A stretch of DNA of 64,000 nt from Hygrophila difformis (taxonomy: Eukaryota > Streptophyta > Magnoliopsida > Lamiales > Acanthaceae). Position 1 is the stretch's first letter. Each line of letters starts with the position of its first letter. Shown piece by piece: positions 9,922 through 25,200 of the stretch. Location of the stretch: assembly GCA_030278955.1 (NCBI GenBank), contig JAOANR010000006.1:27225763-27289762 (forward strand), read 5' to 3'. The notes under the pieces were generated by a model. The model made no database searches and was not told the DNA's origin. It saw only the letters and a program-made list of their open reading frames with translations. A program made the position numbers and the translations under genes.

Positions 9922-12900
9922 ATGGCGGCGCCTCCGCGGCGATTGCTGCTTTTCTGGTTTTTTCTAGCACTTGGATTTGCTTTGGAGACGGTCCTTGCGC
10001 AGAATAGAGCTAATGCTAATGGTACCACCGATCCTGACGAAGGTGCGTTAATTTTTTTTTTCCCCGATTCGGACAGATTTCCAATTTTTATTGCGTGCAT
10101 AGTTTTTGGGGAGAGTATCGATCAGCTTGCTCTGGACGGCATCTTTCTTTCTTTCTTTCTTCTGCTTTTTGAATCAATCCATGTTCATCTCAGTCCACAA
10201 TTTTCGGTATTTGGAAATATTTTGGCCTCGTTTGGGTGCATGTGTAATATCTGGAATTCAAATAGTAACAAACTGCTGGTCTGCTACCTACTACTCTCGT
10301 ACATTTGTTAATTAATTAGTAATTTTTTATCTGTTTCATTGGTTGGAGTTGAATTATCATTTCGAAGAACTTTATCATCCATTAGAATAAGATTATGGGT
10401 ATTTTTTTTGGGTAAGCGGATTATGGGTATTGGGCTATTGGCTGTAAGATTATGGATTTTTTTTTTTTTTTTGAATTATTTACCATCTGATAGCGTTATT
10501 TTCTGTGCGTTATATTTTGAGGAAAATGGCAGCCGCTCTTCCGCTGTACTCAACAATTCTTGTGTTTCCTTTATACATTTTGCTACTATTGTTGATTTCC
10601 TTCCGCAGATGAATAATTTGATCAATATAACTACTATGTGTTGTGGATAGTTTTATTGGGAGGAAACATTCCTCCTTTAGGTGGAATCATATAAACAAGT
10701 ACTCCTATATTTCTCTATGCAGTAGTGGTTTTCTGGCAATTATCTTTCTCATGTTGGTTTTTATTCAATCTACAGCAAGAGCTTTGAACACTATATTTGC
10801 ACGGTGGGGAATTTCAGCCACGAAACAATGGAACATCAGCGGGGAATTATGCTCGGGTATTGCTACTGACACAACTGTAATTGGAAACATGAATCCAGGT
10901 ATTAAGTGCAGATGCAGCTTCAATAATGGCACAACTTGCCGCATTACTGCTCTGTAAGTGAACATACCACGACACATCTTAATGTGGTCCAGGCGGTATA
11001 ATTAGCAATTCTGATCCTTTTTACAATTTTACAGGAGAGTTTATCAATTGGATGTTGTTGGTCCAATTCCTGATGAACTATGGAGTTTGACTATGCTAGA
11101 AGATCTGTACGTATGCTTTCTTCTTAGGCTCTATTTTTGTTATTACCAGTGGTATAGTATTTAGTATCTTTGACTTTTGAATTTGTATTGATTGCTTGAA
11201 TGTGGTTCCCTGCAATTTGCAAAACACCAAACCATTAATTTTTTTCTGTAATCTGTTTCAGAAATCTGGCTGAAAATTATTTGACAGGTCCACTTTCTCC
11301 TTCCATCGGCAACCTTACTCGCCTGCAGAAATTGTATGTTGTCTTTCCCTTTCTCGCTTTCTTTGTTTTCATACTTGTAATATCAATTGTTTCTCAATCC
11401 ATCCTCTTTGTTTGGGGAAAAAATTGATGGCTGATTTTCTGTGGTTAGGAGCGTTAGCATAAATGAATTATCAGGACCAATTCCTAGGGAGCTTGGTATG
11501 CTCACAGATTTAATATCACTGTGAGTCTTTATACTTCGATAAATGAGCTGTATCCAACAAAATCGTCCTCATGCTTGTCGCAAGAGTACAATAATGGAAA
11601 TTGGAATTTCTTCATGTATTAATACTAAAATGGAGTCGTATTTTAATCTTATTTATGTAGTACTAATTAATTGCTTATGTGCAGGGATTTTGGCACAAAC
11701 AATTTCTCTGGGCCTTTACCACCAGAGTTAGGAAGTCTAACAAAATTAACAGAAATGTAAGTATTTACATCATATACTCCATAACTGAACTTTAATAATT
11801 ATTTGTTTATTAAGTCTGTTTGGTAATTATATAATGCAATGACTTAATTAATTAATATTGTTTGAATGATAGAAGAAAATGAATTTTAATATTGATTGAT
11901 AATCAAATCCAATTTTAAATATATATATTTTTTAAAAAAAGTAAAATAGTTTTTAAGTTTTAATATATAACTTTTTTATACTCATTTTAAATTTATAATT
12001 CAACCATTAGTGATTGAGACTCCATTTTGTTTTCATATATTGGCACTTTTACAAATTCAATGGCCTAAAGCCCGGAAGATACTCTCTAAATAATTGTAAA
12101 CATTAAATTTTTCTCCATTTTTCTTTTATTTTTTTGTGTGTCTGTGCGCCCTGGGCAGCGGAATTTGAAAGGTCTTTAGGGATACTGCTATGGTGCAGAT
12201 TATGTAGGTGGAGTGCAGCAGGATCGTCCTATCATTTTTTGTGGCCATGTTCTTAAAAAAAATAGGCCCCATTTATTATATCTAAAAAATTTAAATTAGC
12301 AATATAACAATTTAAAATATAAAAAAATTAGCACGAAGTTTGCCTATCAACGCCATTTTTAAAAGGAACTAAACAACTTTTTATTTAAAAGTACGGTGTT
12401 TCTACTTTCTAGCATTTTAATCTACCAAGTCTTCATATTTTACATTTTACAATGGTCAATAGCTAATAAACCAAATAATGCGCTAATAAACCAAATAATG
12501 ATTAATGGACTCATAACTTAAATACTCCTTCCGTCTCATTATTTATGTCTCAAAATTTTTGGACATGCAAACCAATGCATTTATTTAACAAGCTATATTT
12601 TAAAATATAAAAAACGTAAAAATTATATAAAATATAGTATATTCTAAAAATATGCGAAAAAATGAATCAAACAATATCTCACTTGACTATATTTCTTCTT
12701 ATATAACTGTAACAAAAAGGTAGGTCAAACATACACAATGAATAATATAAAAAGTCAAAATCGGACATATTTAACTGGACGAATGGAGTAATAAACTCAA
12801 AAAATACAAAGTATATATATATGTATATATAAATTAGAAAATGGCCCCCTAATTTTTGGGGACCCTGTTCATTAGGTCTGTTTGAACGCGCTAATGACCG

Positions 12901-15900
12901 GCCCTGCAGTGCAAACTGCAGAATGTATTGAGGGAGGGGTATGAGTGTGATAGCAATATACTTCATTTGTTTTTTAATATTTGCTACGGACCCACCCAGC
13001 ACGCAGTCCATTGTACAAGTAGAAATTCTAAAAGTTTGATATCTAAAAACTACAAGATGAGACGAGTCTAACAAGATCTCACTTGGCTATATTTTAATTT
13101 GTATAACTATAATAAAACTTTAAGTTAAAGCGTTTGTGTGAATAGTGTAACATTTGCAAATGTAGCATTCTTTCAAGAACGGAGGAAGTATAATTTTTGT
13201 GATGTGTAATTAGGCTTAACAATATAACACCATTGCCAACTCTAAATCACTCTTCAACTCCTCTATAATTTTTGTGATGTGTAATTAGGCTTAACAATAT
13301 AACACCATTGCCAACTCTAAATCACTCTTCAACTCCTCATTCGTTTCCGACATTCTTATTAATTGCATATGATTTTCTACATACATGCGTATTAATATGG
13401 GCTGCTTTGTGTTTTATATAGCATGTTGTAATGGGATGTTGTGATTCTGTGATTTCTCTGCTATGTTTTGTGCTGTTCTCGTTATATTTGTGCTGATGGC
13501 GGAGTGTAAAGAAGGCATTTTGTGTTGCTTAGCTATGTTCTGTATTTATGTGTTGTTCCCATAATGTTTTGTGCTGCCCCGCTATTTTTTGTGCTACTCA
13601 AACTATTTGGTTATAGATATTTTGTCGTATGATAGTCAAAACAACACAAAACATCACTATATTAACATCACGTAATCGGGACTTTGGGGCCATCATCCAC
13701 GACTCCAAGTTTTAGCAATGTGTCTTGTAATTTCTTTTATTGTAATAATTTTATAAAGTTGTAATTTATAATTTATGATTTTTAATATTTTAGTAATTAG
13801 ATGTTTTAATTGCTGAAAATTTATTTTAAAAGTATATTTTTGATTTTTTATAATGATAGAATTGTGTCAAAGGATTAATTATATGATTAGGATTATGTGT
13901 GGTGATATTTAGAATTTAAATGAAAACACATGGTTGAAAATTCAAAATTTTACTTTTTTTCTATATATGTTTGGATGAATATTTCTAATTAACTAGTGAA
14001 ATGCCTCGTTTTTACTTTGATTGTTTTTTAACTTTGTTTGGTAATTTATGTAGCATGAACTCGTATGCTCTATAAATAAAAATTGCCTCATATCCCCAAA
14101 AAAATATAATTTTATTTTATTTAATTTATGTAGCAAGACGGAGGAGTTTTTGTTTTTTTTTTCGTACCCAAAATAAACTCGAGGATTGAACCTTCTGTAG
14201 TTCGGCAGAATTGCTCCTTCCCTTGGTTATCTTGATTTAGCCTCTTTCAGAAAGAGCACATTTCATTTTGGCAGTGTAAAATTGCAGTTCACATATTTAC
14301 TTTTTATTTTGACAGAATCTTTGATAGTGCTGGTGTCAGTGGTCCATTACCTCAAACATTTTCTAGGCTCCTGAGCTTGAAGGGAGTGTAAGAGCACTGA
14401 CAAAAATTGAACATGAAAAAAGGAACTAGAACTTTAACTTTCTTTCAACTTAAATGACATAATCACTTGATTTTTGGCTTTCAGGTATGGATCAGACAAT
14501 GCACTCACGGGTCGGATACCTGATTTTATAGGAAATTGGTCAAACCTTACTGCACTGTGAGAAAAAGATATTTCTAGTTGTTTATCGTGCATGATATTGT
14601 TTTATCTTCCTCCAAATGCTTCTGAAAGAATATTGTGGCAATGTAGAATGAAAACTGCATCATTTCTAGTTCCTTGTTATTTTCCTATGATTGATTTTCT
14701 CAACCATGTTTACAGGAGATTTCAAGGAAATTCCTTTCAGGGTCCAATACCACAATCTTTCTCTAATTTGACCTCTTTGAGAGACTTGTAAGCGTCATCA
14801 TTCTATCTAAAATGGTGTATGCATATTCAGGTATAACAACATTTGCTTTGTTGTTGCAGAAGCTAATCTTTTTATTCAAATATGTCCAGGAGAATAAGTG
14901 ATCTATCTAATGGGAGCTCTTCACTGGAGTTCCTCAGAAATCTAAATACTAGCATATCTACCTTGTAAGGATATCAACACAGCTTCTGCTTAAATAGTGG
15001 ACTACTACTTTTTTACATTTTGGCAAGTTCTATCCATGACTTTTCATTTTCTTTTTTGTGGACAGAGTTTTACGAAATAATAACATTTCTGGTCCCATAC
15101 CTTCATTTTTTGGTGCTTTCCAGAGGATGATACTGCTGTAAGTATCTCTTTAAGTCATTTATATCTTTATGTATTGCATAACGCCACATGATAATTTTTT
15201 GTTTCAGGGATTTGAGTTTCAACAATTTGACGGGAACAATTCCAGGTGAACTTTTCCGTCTCAGTTCTCTCACAGACTTGTAAGTTACTATTTACCGTTG
15301 ATTAATGGCAGTTTTATTTCTCAAAGCCCATCATCTCCTAGTGAACTGGCCAAACAAATAAGAGGAAATAAAATGAAAATGTTGTTTTATTTTTTGTTCA
15401 ATTTTCAGGTACCTTGGTAATAACAAGTTGACTGGGACATTGCCATCAGTAAAGAAGAACTCCGGTCTTTTTGATATGTGAGTGTAAATAATTCCCTATT
15501 GTTAATTCTTGGGGTAATTGCATACTTGATACTGTGTTGGAATTTTTATAGTGATTATGGATCCATGATCTCTTTTTAGTGGTGTCACAAATTATGAAAG
15601 TTAAGTTGGAATTAGGGATAGTAGTGATATAATACAAAAAATATATAAAAGCTAAATTGAAACTGATAATAGTGATATCTCCACAAAAATTGAATGGGTG
15701 TACCAAACCAAATATATTCATTTTAAGCTTAAAATTGTAATTTCATTTTGGTGTCACCGCAAAATTTGAGTGGGTACACCAAACAAATAAAAAATTTGAG
15801 TGATGAAACGAAGGCACAATAGTTTTCATTTGCAAACCATTGTTATTGTACACTGACATTCCATTGTTTTCTGTAGAGATTTGTCATACAATGAGCTATC

Positions 15901-16243
15901 AGGAATCCTTCCCAACTGGTTTAGCGGCCCGAACTTACAAATGTATGATCAAGACATTCTATTCTTTTATAGATTCTTCATTTCTTTCCATATCCATGAG
16001 GTTGTGTTTTGCTTTCTAGCTACTATTTGATACTATGTTTGTATTTACCGAACTTGTTAGTACTAATATCAATTAGTATCTCTTTTCTGGATGCAGTAAT
16101 GTAGTTTCAAACAACTTCATCATTGACAATTCTAGTGGCAGGTAATCTATGAGTAGCCATACAATGCCAAATTCAACAGAAATTGCGCCTTATTGGTTTT
16201 TAGTTAATAAATGGTTGCTTTTTGGTTGAAAATATATGGTTTA

Positions 16244-16274
<31 letters not shown>

Positions 16275-19200
16275 TTCATTCAAATCATGACCACCAAAAT
16301 GAATCTTTTTTGTCTAGTCCTATGACCTATGGATTGGATTGTCTTCAAAAGAATTTTCCTTGCTCTCGAGGATCTCCTAGATGTAAGTGAATCAAATTTA
16401 TTACTCCCTCCGTCCTATTAAAAGTGACCACTTTCTTTTGGGCACGGGAATTTAGGTTGTGGTGTTTAGTAGTTAAAGTAGTGTGAGTAAATTTGAATAA
16501 TCCATCCATCTAATTTATAATAGTTACATTTGACTTTTAACCATATTTATTATTTAACTTTGACTTAATGTTATCGTAATGTTGTAGAAAGAAAAAAATA
16601 GTCAAGTGTGGTCTTGTTGGAATCGTCTAATCGTATAGTTTTAGAATATACTCCCTCCGTCCCACCCCAAGTGTCTTGTTACTGTTGGGCACGGGAATTA
16701 AGGTAGAGTTGGTTTGTGAGTATATGGTGGGGTCCACATAGTTGTTGGAGGGGAAAATTATTTCTTTTTATAGAAAGAAGACATTTGTAATGGGACATCC
16801 AAAAATAGTAAGTATGACATTTGGAATGGGACAGAGGGAGTATATTTTATATAATTTTTTTATACCCATTTTGATATATTAATGATTAAACATATATAGG
16901 GACTTTGTGCAGAAAATACAATTGTCATTATTGTGGGGTTTTTAATCATGCTTATGTTAATGTAATTTACTTAAAAGGGAAAGTGACCAACCTTATTGGG
17001 ACACCCCAAAAAGGAATAGTGGTCACATTTAATGGGACGGAGGGAGTACAATCTTTTCAAATATAATTAATAGATAAGCTATACCAATTAGGTTACGGTA
17101 TAGTCTCTTGATGCATGTATAGACATGACAAAATGCATATTTCGTATCACACAAAACATATCTCCCATCACATATTTTTCCATCACACATAACATCTCTC
17201 CCATCACAAAACACCATTTCATTCATCACACAACACAACTCTCACATCACACATACACAGGTGTACCCAATCTCCTCCCAGCTGTGTGTGTTAATGCTGA
17301 CATGTTCTCTTTGTAACACCCCGGTTTTTGGTCACCCAGGTCGGGATGTCACCGCCACATCTCCCTAGTAAGACACGGTTTCTCCGAGCTTACTAAAGAG
17401 ATGCAAGGCTAGGTATTGCAGTATTTAAAACATTTAAAGCATTCGAAATAGCCCATACAATATAATTCGAAAATAATAATAGCATAGCGCAGCGGAAATA
17501 TTTAGTTTAGTACAGTATCGCAGCGGGAATTATAAAAAGGGCCGACATGGCCAAAACACGGGTTAAACAGGCCCGTTCATAATATAGTCTAAGTACGAAA
17601 TTTAAAAGCAAAATAACAATTCCCAAAATCCCATTCATTATTCGTGCTCATACAGGCTCATTCCACATATTCTGTAAAGAAAGGAATAAAAATGGTTTTG
17701 GTCAGCAAAATTGCTGAGTAAGTTAACACATTCATGATCGTAGGGTTTAAAAGCCATAAATTTAATAATTTAACAAAAGCATGATAATAACATAATATTT
17801 AGTTTCATCTAATCCATATCCAATAGCATAATTTATCTCAGGCTCTATTTAATAACACATATCACATGGTTCAAAATAATAGCCATAATTTAAATAAAGC
17901 ATTTAAATAATTTAATTTGACAACAATATCATTTAATCTAGTTTAATTTAATTTAGAATCCCCATTACATTCCCGATTTGGTATTTCAAAGTTTCACGAT
18001 AAAAATCGCGATGTCAACAAGTTTAGCCGGTAGCCCGGCGGCCGCAGCCGTATCAGCCATACCCAGTACCACTCCGGAGCCTCGGGAAACCCATACGGAT
18101 ATTCACGAGAGTGTAGGCTCTATATTTCGCCGTTTTGGCAATATCACATTTCAAGTATAGCGCGCGGGGTCACCATCGTCCATTACGGCACGAAGTGAAT
18201 CGTTAGGGGGCACCCTGCAGAGCACTCACCCCTAATTTTAATTTATCAAGTTTGTAAGGGGATTTAGTTTTTAAAATCTGCCTTCCATTGTATTAATTTG
18301 GAAACAATATCTCAATTCGTTTCAACCCTAAAGGTTAATTCCATGTTTCAACAAGATTTCAAAATTTCATTTCGGTAAATCACAGTTTACTCCAAAATTC
18401 GTCTAAAATCAGATTTAATTCCGAAAATTCCAAAATTTCATATCTGACTCGGAAACTCAAGATCTACAACTTTCGTGTTTTAACTTTTTCAATCCGAGAT
18501 ACCTAAGTAGGTCAAAATCGCCAATTTTCGCATAAGAAGAAATCTGTCCGAGTTTAACATGTCACAGTTTAAAGATTTCAAATTCTAACATATCAATTCA
18601 ACTCCAAATTTAATGAAACTTGACAGGGATCATCTTAAAACATTTATCTACAACTTTCATGTTTGGCCAAAGATCTAAAACATCCTAGATCCTATGTCAA
18701 AAACGAGATCAAGATCATTCCTAAGTTCTGTCCAAGATTCCAAGATCTAGAATCAAACAGTTCGGTTTCAACGGGTTTTCACATATCAAATGAACTCCAA
18801 AAATTCTCAAATTTTTACAGTAGCTAGGTATAAGTCTTAGGAACGTTTTTCGTGTTTTAAGTTTTTCCGTTTGAGTTCGTTTTAAGGGTCGGAAAAATTC
18901 ACCAAATCTGTTGCATCGGTAGAAAAACAAAAGTGGACAGATTTATGGTTCTTGTTGAATCTTTTAGGTTTCGAATGTTTGAAAATCTCCCAAAACCATG
19001 TAAGGTTAACTTACAGTGTCTATGAACGTCGGGGATGTTTAGTTCGGAGGCGTGGCTTCCAGATCACCGTTTCTCCTCTCCGTTCGTCGGGTTCTACGAT
19101 CTAGATTCGATACGGGGTGTGGAAAGAAAAGAATCGAAGTTAGAATCCGTTTTCGGATAGAAACGTGAAAAGATTTATTGGACTAGAGCTTACCACAACG

Positions 19201-22200
19201 TTTGGAGACCTTGGATTTTCGTCCAAGCTGCTGCCTCCGTTTGGTGCTTTCCGTCGACTCCGAATTTAGGGTTTCGAACGTATAGAAGATTGTAGGGTTT
19301 TGTAAACTTGTTTGGGGCTCCCAAGGGGCTTATTTATAGAATTCTTAATCCCTAGGGCGTCCACAACCGACCTAAAAGTCTAGAGTCGAGAGACGTTCAA
19401 CCGAAAGTCGAAAAATCCGCGTTCGGGCGAGAGATTCACGCAACAAACGAATCTGTGGGGTGGCGCGGTCGTGGCGCGCTAAAGCCACTTTACCGCGCGG
19501 CCACCGCGCCGACTTCGCCTGGACTTCGGTCCGGGCGGGTCGTGCGATCCGTCGTGCTTTTCCGCCTCTCTTTCGGGTTTCTATCCCTCTATGCTCCCGA
19601 ATTCCGATTTCCGGGGTATATTCGGGTTCATACTTTCTTTCTAATTTTATTCTCAGTCTAATTGGATGTTTTGGACTCGAATACTCGAGTTCATTAGTGT
19701 CGGGTTTTGGTGTTCCATTTATCCATCCTTTTGTTTAATTAAATTCCTTTAATTCCTTTTTAAGTAAAAATCTCATTTCTCATTTTCTTATCTTTATTTA
19801 TTTCTTTTATTTACTGGTTTTGTTTATTTATTTATAGTATTTATTTTATTTATTATTTATTTATTTAATTATTGTTTTATTTTATGTTGGAAAATTTTCG
19901 GGTATTACAGTCTACCCTCCTTAAGAATCAACTTCGTCCTCGAAGTTGTGTTCCGGCTTTTCTCGTCTCGTGCTAAGGTCTTGTGTTTGTTTTATTATGT
20001 TGTGACTGAACTTAGAATTAAACTTCTAAGCTGCCTACGTACCCGGTAAAGGGATCAAGCCATAACGTAGTTCAAAAGTTTACAAAATTGCACGAAAAAT
20101 TAGGGGGTATGACATCCTCTCCCCCTTAAGATTGCAGTTATGTCCCCATAACTGTGTCGGTATCGGTTTGGAACAATGTCGGGTATCGTTCCCTCGTATC
20201 GGAATCTACTTCCCAAGTTGCCGTCTCACTTTCGTGGTTTGACCAAAGAACCTTGATCATTTTGATGGTTTTGTTCCTCGTTACTCGTTCCTTAGTATCG
20301 AGAATACGCACTGGGACTTCTTCGTAAGTCAAATCTTCATCGAGCTCAATTGTCTCCGGTTGAAGTACATGTGTCGGGTCCGGCACATATTTCTTTAGTT
20401 GCGAGACATGGAAGACATTATGAACTCGATCTAAGTGTGGCGGTAAAGCCAATCGGTAGGCTAGAGTTCCGACTCGTTCTAGAATTTCGTAAGGTCCTAT
20501 GTATCGAGGACTTAACTTCCCTCGTTTGCCAAAGCGCATCACCCCCTTCATGGGTGATATCTTTAGCATGACCCTATCTCCCACTTGAAATTCTAGGTCT
20601 CGTCGTCTCACGTCGGCATAACTCTTTTGACGGTCTTGTGCGGCTTTCATCTTCCCTTGGATCACTTTGATTTGTTGAGCCATGTCTTCGATAAGTTGTG
20701 GTCCCACTACCACGGACTTATCGTTTTCTTCCCAGCTCAGTGGGCTTCGGCACTTTCGTCCATACAACGCCTCGAAAGGTGCCATGCCGATACTCGCATG
20801 GTAACTATTATTATAGGAAAACTCAATCAAGGGTAAATAAGATTCCCAATTTCCTTTGAACTCCAACACGCATGCTCTCAGCATGTCTTCTAGTGTTTGG
20901 ATTGTCCTTTCGGTTTGTCCATCCGTCATCGGGTGGAATGCGGTGCTCAGTTTGATTTGAGTACCGAGAGCTTTTTGTAACTCCATCCAGAAATGAGAGA
21001 CAAATCTACTGTCTCTATCGGAAATGATATCATGTGGTACTCCATGCCGTCGTACCACATTATCAATGTAGGCTCGGGCCAATTGGTCCATAGTCCACGT
21101 GTCTTTCATTGGGATAAATATGGCTGTCTTCGTTAGCCTATCCACAATCACCCAAATCTTATTCATGCCTTTAGGTGATCGGGGTAATCCCGAGACAAAG
21201 TCCATTGAGATGCTATCCCACTTCCAACTTGGAATCTCTAGTGGTTGCATCAATCCTAAGGGTTTATGTCGCACTGCCTTAACCTTTTGGCAGGTGAGAC
21301 ATCTCGCCACGAAATTTGCCACTTCCTTCTTCATTCCCGGCCACCAATAGATCTTCTTCAGATCTTTGTATAGCTTGTCACCTCCGGGATGTACGGAATA
21401 TGGCGTGTTGTGCCCTTCCTCCATCAACCTTTGCTTCAACTCGGCACATTTAAGAGGCACACACCATCTACCTTTGAAACGGATGCTTCCATCCTCGTGG
21501 ACAGCAAATCCTATTGCCTTTCCTTCGGCAATATACCCTTTTATCTTCTCGAGTTTCGGATCGCCCGGTTGAGCGAGTCGAATCTCGTCTAATATTGGAG
21601 TTTCTACGACCATGGCATTGACCGTTTCTCCCACTGTGCCAGGATGCACAAGTTCTAACTCCAATCTTGCCAAATCCATGTACAATGCCGGCGGAATTAC
21701 CAACGAGTTTATCACGTGTTGGGTTTTCCGACTTAGGGCATCGGCTACCACATTCGCCTTCCCCTCGTGGTATGCTATCTCTAAATCGTAGTCTTTAATA
21801 AGTTCCAACCACCTTCGCTGTCTCAAATTCAACTCCTTTTGAGTGAATATATATTTCAAGCTCTTGTGGTCGGTGAACATTCGACACTTCCGCCCATAAA
21901 GATAATGTCTCCATATCTTTAGAGCGAAAACGACCGCTGCCAACTCCAGGTCATGTGTCGGATAATTTTCCTCGTGAGGTTTTAGTTGGCGTGATGCATA
22001 GGCTACGACTCTCGAGTCTTGCATCAAAACACAACCTAAACCTTCCTTCGAAGCATCGCTATATACTTCGAAGTCACCATTCTCTGATGGTAGTGTTAAT
22101 ACGGGTGTGGTTGTGAGTCGTTTCTTCAGCTCTTGAAACGATGTCTCACATGCTTCGGTCCACTCGTATTTCGCTCCTTTCTTAAGTAGCTGGGTCAAAG

Positions 22201-25200
22201 GACGTGCAATCCTTGAAAAGTCCTTCACAAATCGTCTATAATATCCGGCTAATCCAAGGAAACTCCTTATTTCCGTTGGACTTTTCGGAGTTGCCCATTC
22301 AGTTACGGCAGAGACTTTTGCCGGATCCACTGATACTCCATCAGCGGATACTATGTGTCCGAGAAATGCCACTTCTTTCAGCCAGAAGTCACACTTCGAC
22401 AGCTTGCCGTATAGCTGATTTCTTCGCAAGATTTCCAACACTTGATGTAAGTGTTTCGCATGCTCCTCCTCGCTCTTCGAGTAGATCAGGATGTCGTCGA
22501 TGAACACTACGACACACTGGTCTAACAATTCTCGGAACACGTTGTTCATGAGATTCATGAACATGGCCGGAGCATTTGTTAACCCGAAGGATAACACTGT
22601 GAACTCGTAATGGCCATATCGTGTTCGAAACGCCGTCTTTGGAATGTCCTTCTCGGCAATCCTCAATTGATGATACCAGATCGCAAATCGATCTTCGAGA
22701 ATACTGAAGCTCCCTTCAGTTGATCAAACAGATCCTCTATTCTCGGTAGGGGGTATTTATTCTTAATGGTCACTTGGTTTAGTCCTCGGTAATCTATGCA
22801 AAGACGTAGTCCTCCGTCTTTCTTCTTGACAAACAAAACCGGTGCTCCCCAAGGGGACGTACTCGGTCTTATGTAACCTTTTCCCAATAGCTCCTCGAGT
22901 TGTTCCTTTAACTCCTTCATTTCCAGTGGTGCCATCCGGTACGGAGCTTTTGAGACAGGCTCTGTCCCCGGAATGAGATCTATGGTGAATTCAAGATCTC
23001 TCTCAGGTGGCATGCCCGGAACGTCTTCAGGGAACACGTCCGGGTATTCTCTTACCACTGGTATGCTATCAACCTTGTTCTCTTCCGCCTCAAGGTTGTG
23101 CACATAGCACGCATATAGTTCATACCCCTTACGCATCAAGTTACTTAGTTTAAGTGCACTAACGATTTTGTTACTTTTCTTAGGGGCTGAGAGTAAAAGA
23201 TAACTCTCTTTCCCCTACTTTTTGACAAGGTGATCTTTTGCTTTTGGCATTCGATCACCGCTTTATACTGGGATAGCCAATCCATCCCCAGTATGATGTC
23301 AAAGTCTCTTAAGTTAAATTCTACCAAGTTCGCGAAGAATTCTACGTTCTTTATCACTATAGGAATTCCGTTATATCGTTTAGAGCAAGACACTACTTCT
23401 CCAGAAGGCAATTGAATTCCTAAGCTAATTCTCTCGCACTTAGGTAGATCTAACTCAGGCACTATCCTTAATGCAATAATTGAGCAACTAGCTCCGGAAT
23501 CAAATAAAATTCTAAGGGGTGTATTCAAAACGTGAAATGTACCTGCCATCACTTCTCCTTGCGCAGGCACGTCCGCTTGGTTCACCACGTTCAGCCTCCC
23601 CATAGGGCGTCCCTGATTGCCCTGCTGATTCGCATTCGGCTGCTGATTTTATTGCTGGTTTTGATTCTGTGGGGGCGGAGGTCGTTGGTTCTGGTTCTGG
23701 TTTTGCGGCCTATTTTGAGGGGGTCTATACCCTTGGTTATTGCCATTTCGCCCGTTTTGGTTTTGAGGCTGTTCTTGCCCCGCGACCAAATCGTCCCTCT
23801 TCGTTATGTTCTCGAGCCTAGTTCGACATTCCCGTCGAACGTGACCCATTCGACCGCATCGGTAACAAGTGCCTTGTTGCGGGCATCCCCTTGCCAGATG
23901 TGGTCGTCCACATCGCGGGCAAGGCGGTACCGGATCTTCTTGATTGAACCTCCTTCCCGTGTTGTTTTGTTGGGGCCTATTCGACCCTCTGCGCTGCTCG
24001 TTCCTTCCAGTGTTGTTCTCGTTTCTTGAGTCTCGGCTTCTCTTGTCCTGAGGACCCCTGCTGGACTCCCCACTCACCCTTCTTTTCAGCTGCTGCACGC
24101 GTGCTACCGCTACAGCGCGATCGTATACGGCTTGCAAATCGGGGTAGTGTACCCCCGCGATCACTTCGCGCACAGACAGGTTCAGTCCCATCTCGAACTT
24201 CTGTGCCTTCTCCGCATCAGTAGGCACTAGCCTTGGTGCGAACCTCACCAGCTCCTTGAAGCGGGTGTAGTATTCCTGCACCGTTTGGCTTCCTTGCTTC
24301 AACAACAGGAATTCTTCGTACATGGCAGCTTTGGTACTCAAGGGATAGAATCGATCCCTGAGTAGTTCCATCATCTCCATCCACGAGTAAGGCTCGTCAT
24401 CTTCAGTTAGTTTGGCTTGCGTTGCTTGCCACCAGTCATCAGCTTCGCCTCCCAAGTAGTATGAAGCGACATGTACCCTCTCTCCTTTCGGACATTTGAC
24501 CGCTCCCAGCAGCTTGTCAAAAGTCCGGATCCATTCCTCCAGTTTAGCTGGATCCTCCTCACCAGCATAGTGGGGCGGCTGGTAGGGATTCACCATCGCC
24601 AGGTAGTTAGGGCGAGCTTGGGGCGGAGGTACCGCCGCAGCTTGACCCTGGTTGACTTGCGCGTTTCCGAGCGCAATCAACACTTCCTCTATCGTCCTAA
24701 GACGATCGCCCACATTGTTCGGTGTGGGGGCGTCCTGCGCACCTTGGGGTTGTTCCATCTCAGGTTGAATCGGTTCAGTGACGTTTGGTGGTGTTTCAGT
24801 AGGTATCTCAGTGGTGGTTTGGGGAGTGGTTTGAGTTCTTCCTCTTCCCCTTCCTCTGGGTGCCATTCTGGTACAAATATGATAGATTAGGGCTGGTGAA
24901 TTTAGCATATAGTCTAAGCAATTTCTATGAACGTATATGTGTGTAGTAATTTAGCACGTGGTGCTTTGTTCGAATTAAGAAGCATCGCATGCTTCGGGGT
25001 TTTATTTTATTTTGTTTTGTTTTGATTTGATTTAAAAAAAAATAAATCGGGCATTTTATTTCCTCAAAAGAAATTTTAGTACAAAAGTAGAAATATTTTC
25101 CTAGCAAAATAATATCTAACAATAGAATCTCTAGTGTCTCATGACGTCACCGGAGGACGTAGCAGGATCTTCCTCTGGATCTTCCTCCTCCGAACTCGAC

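Noticed and set aside
17978..18160. 60-codon frame repeated exactly at 26479-26661, suggesting a conserved small protein
   Set aside because: Both copies lie at the same place in the two LTRs of one Gypsy element, so identity reflects LTR identity, not protein conservation.
19455..19738. Overlapping Arg/Ser-rich frames, repeated at 27942-28225
   Set aside because: They are in the GC-rich part of the LTR, antisense to the element, and duplicated only because the LTR is.
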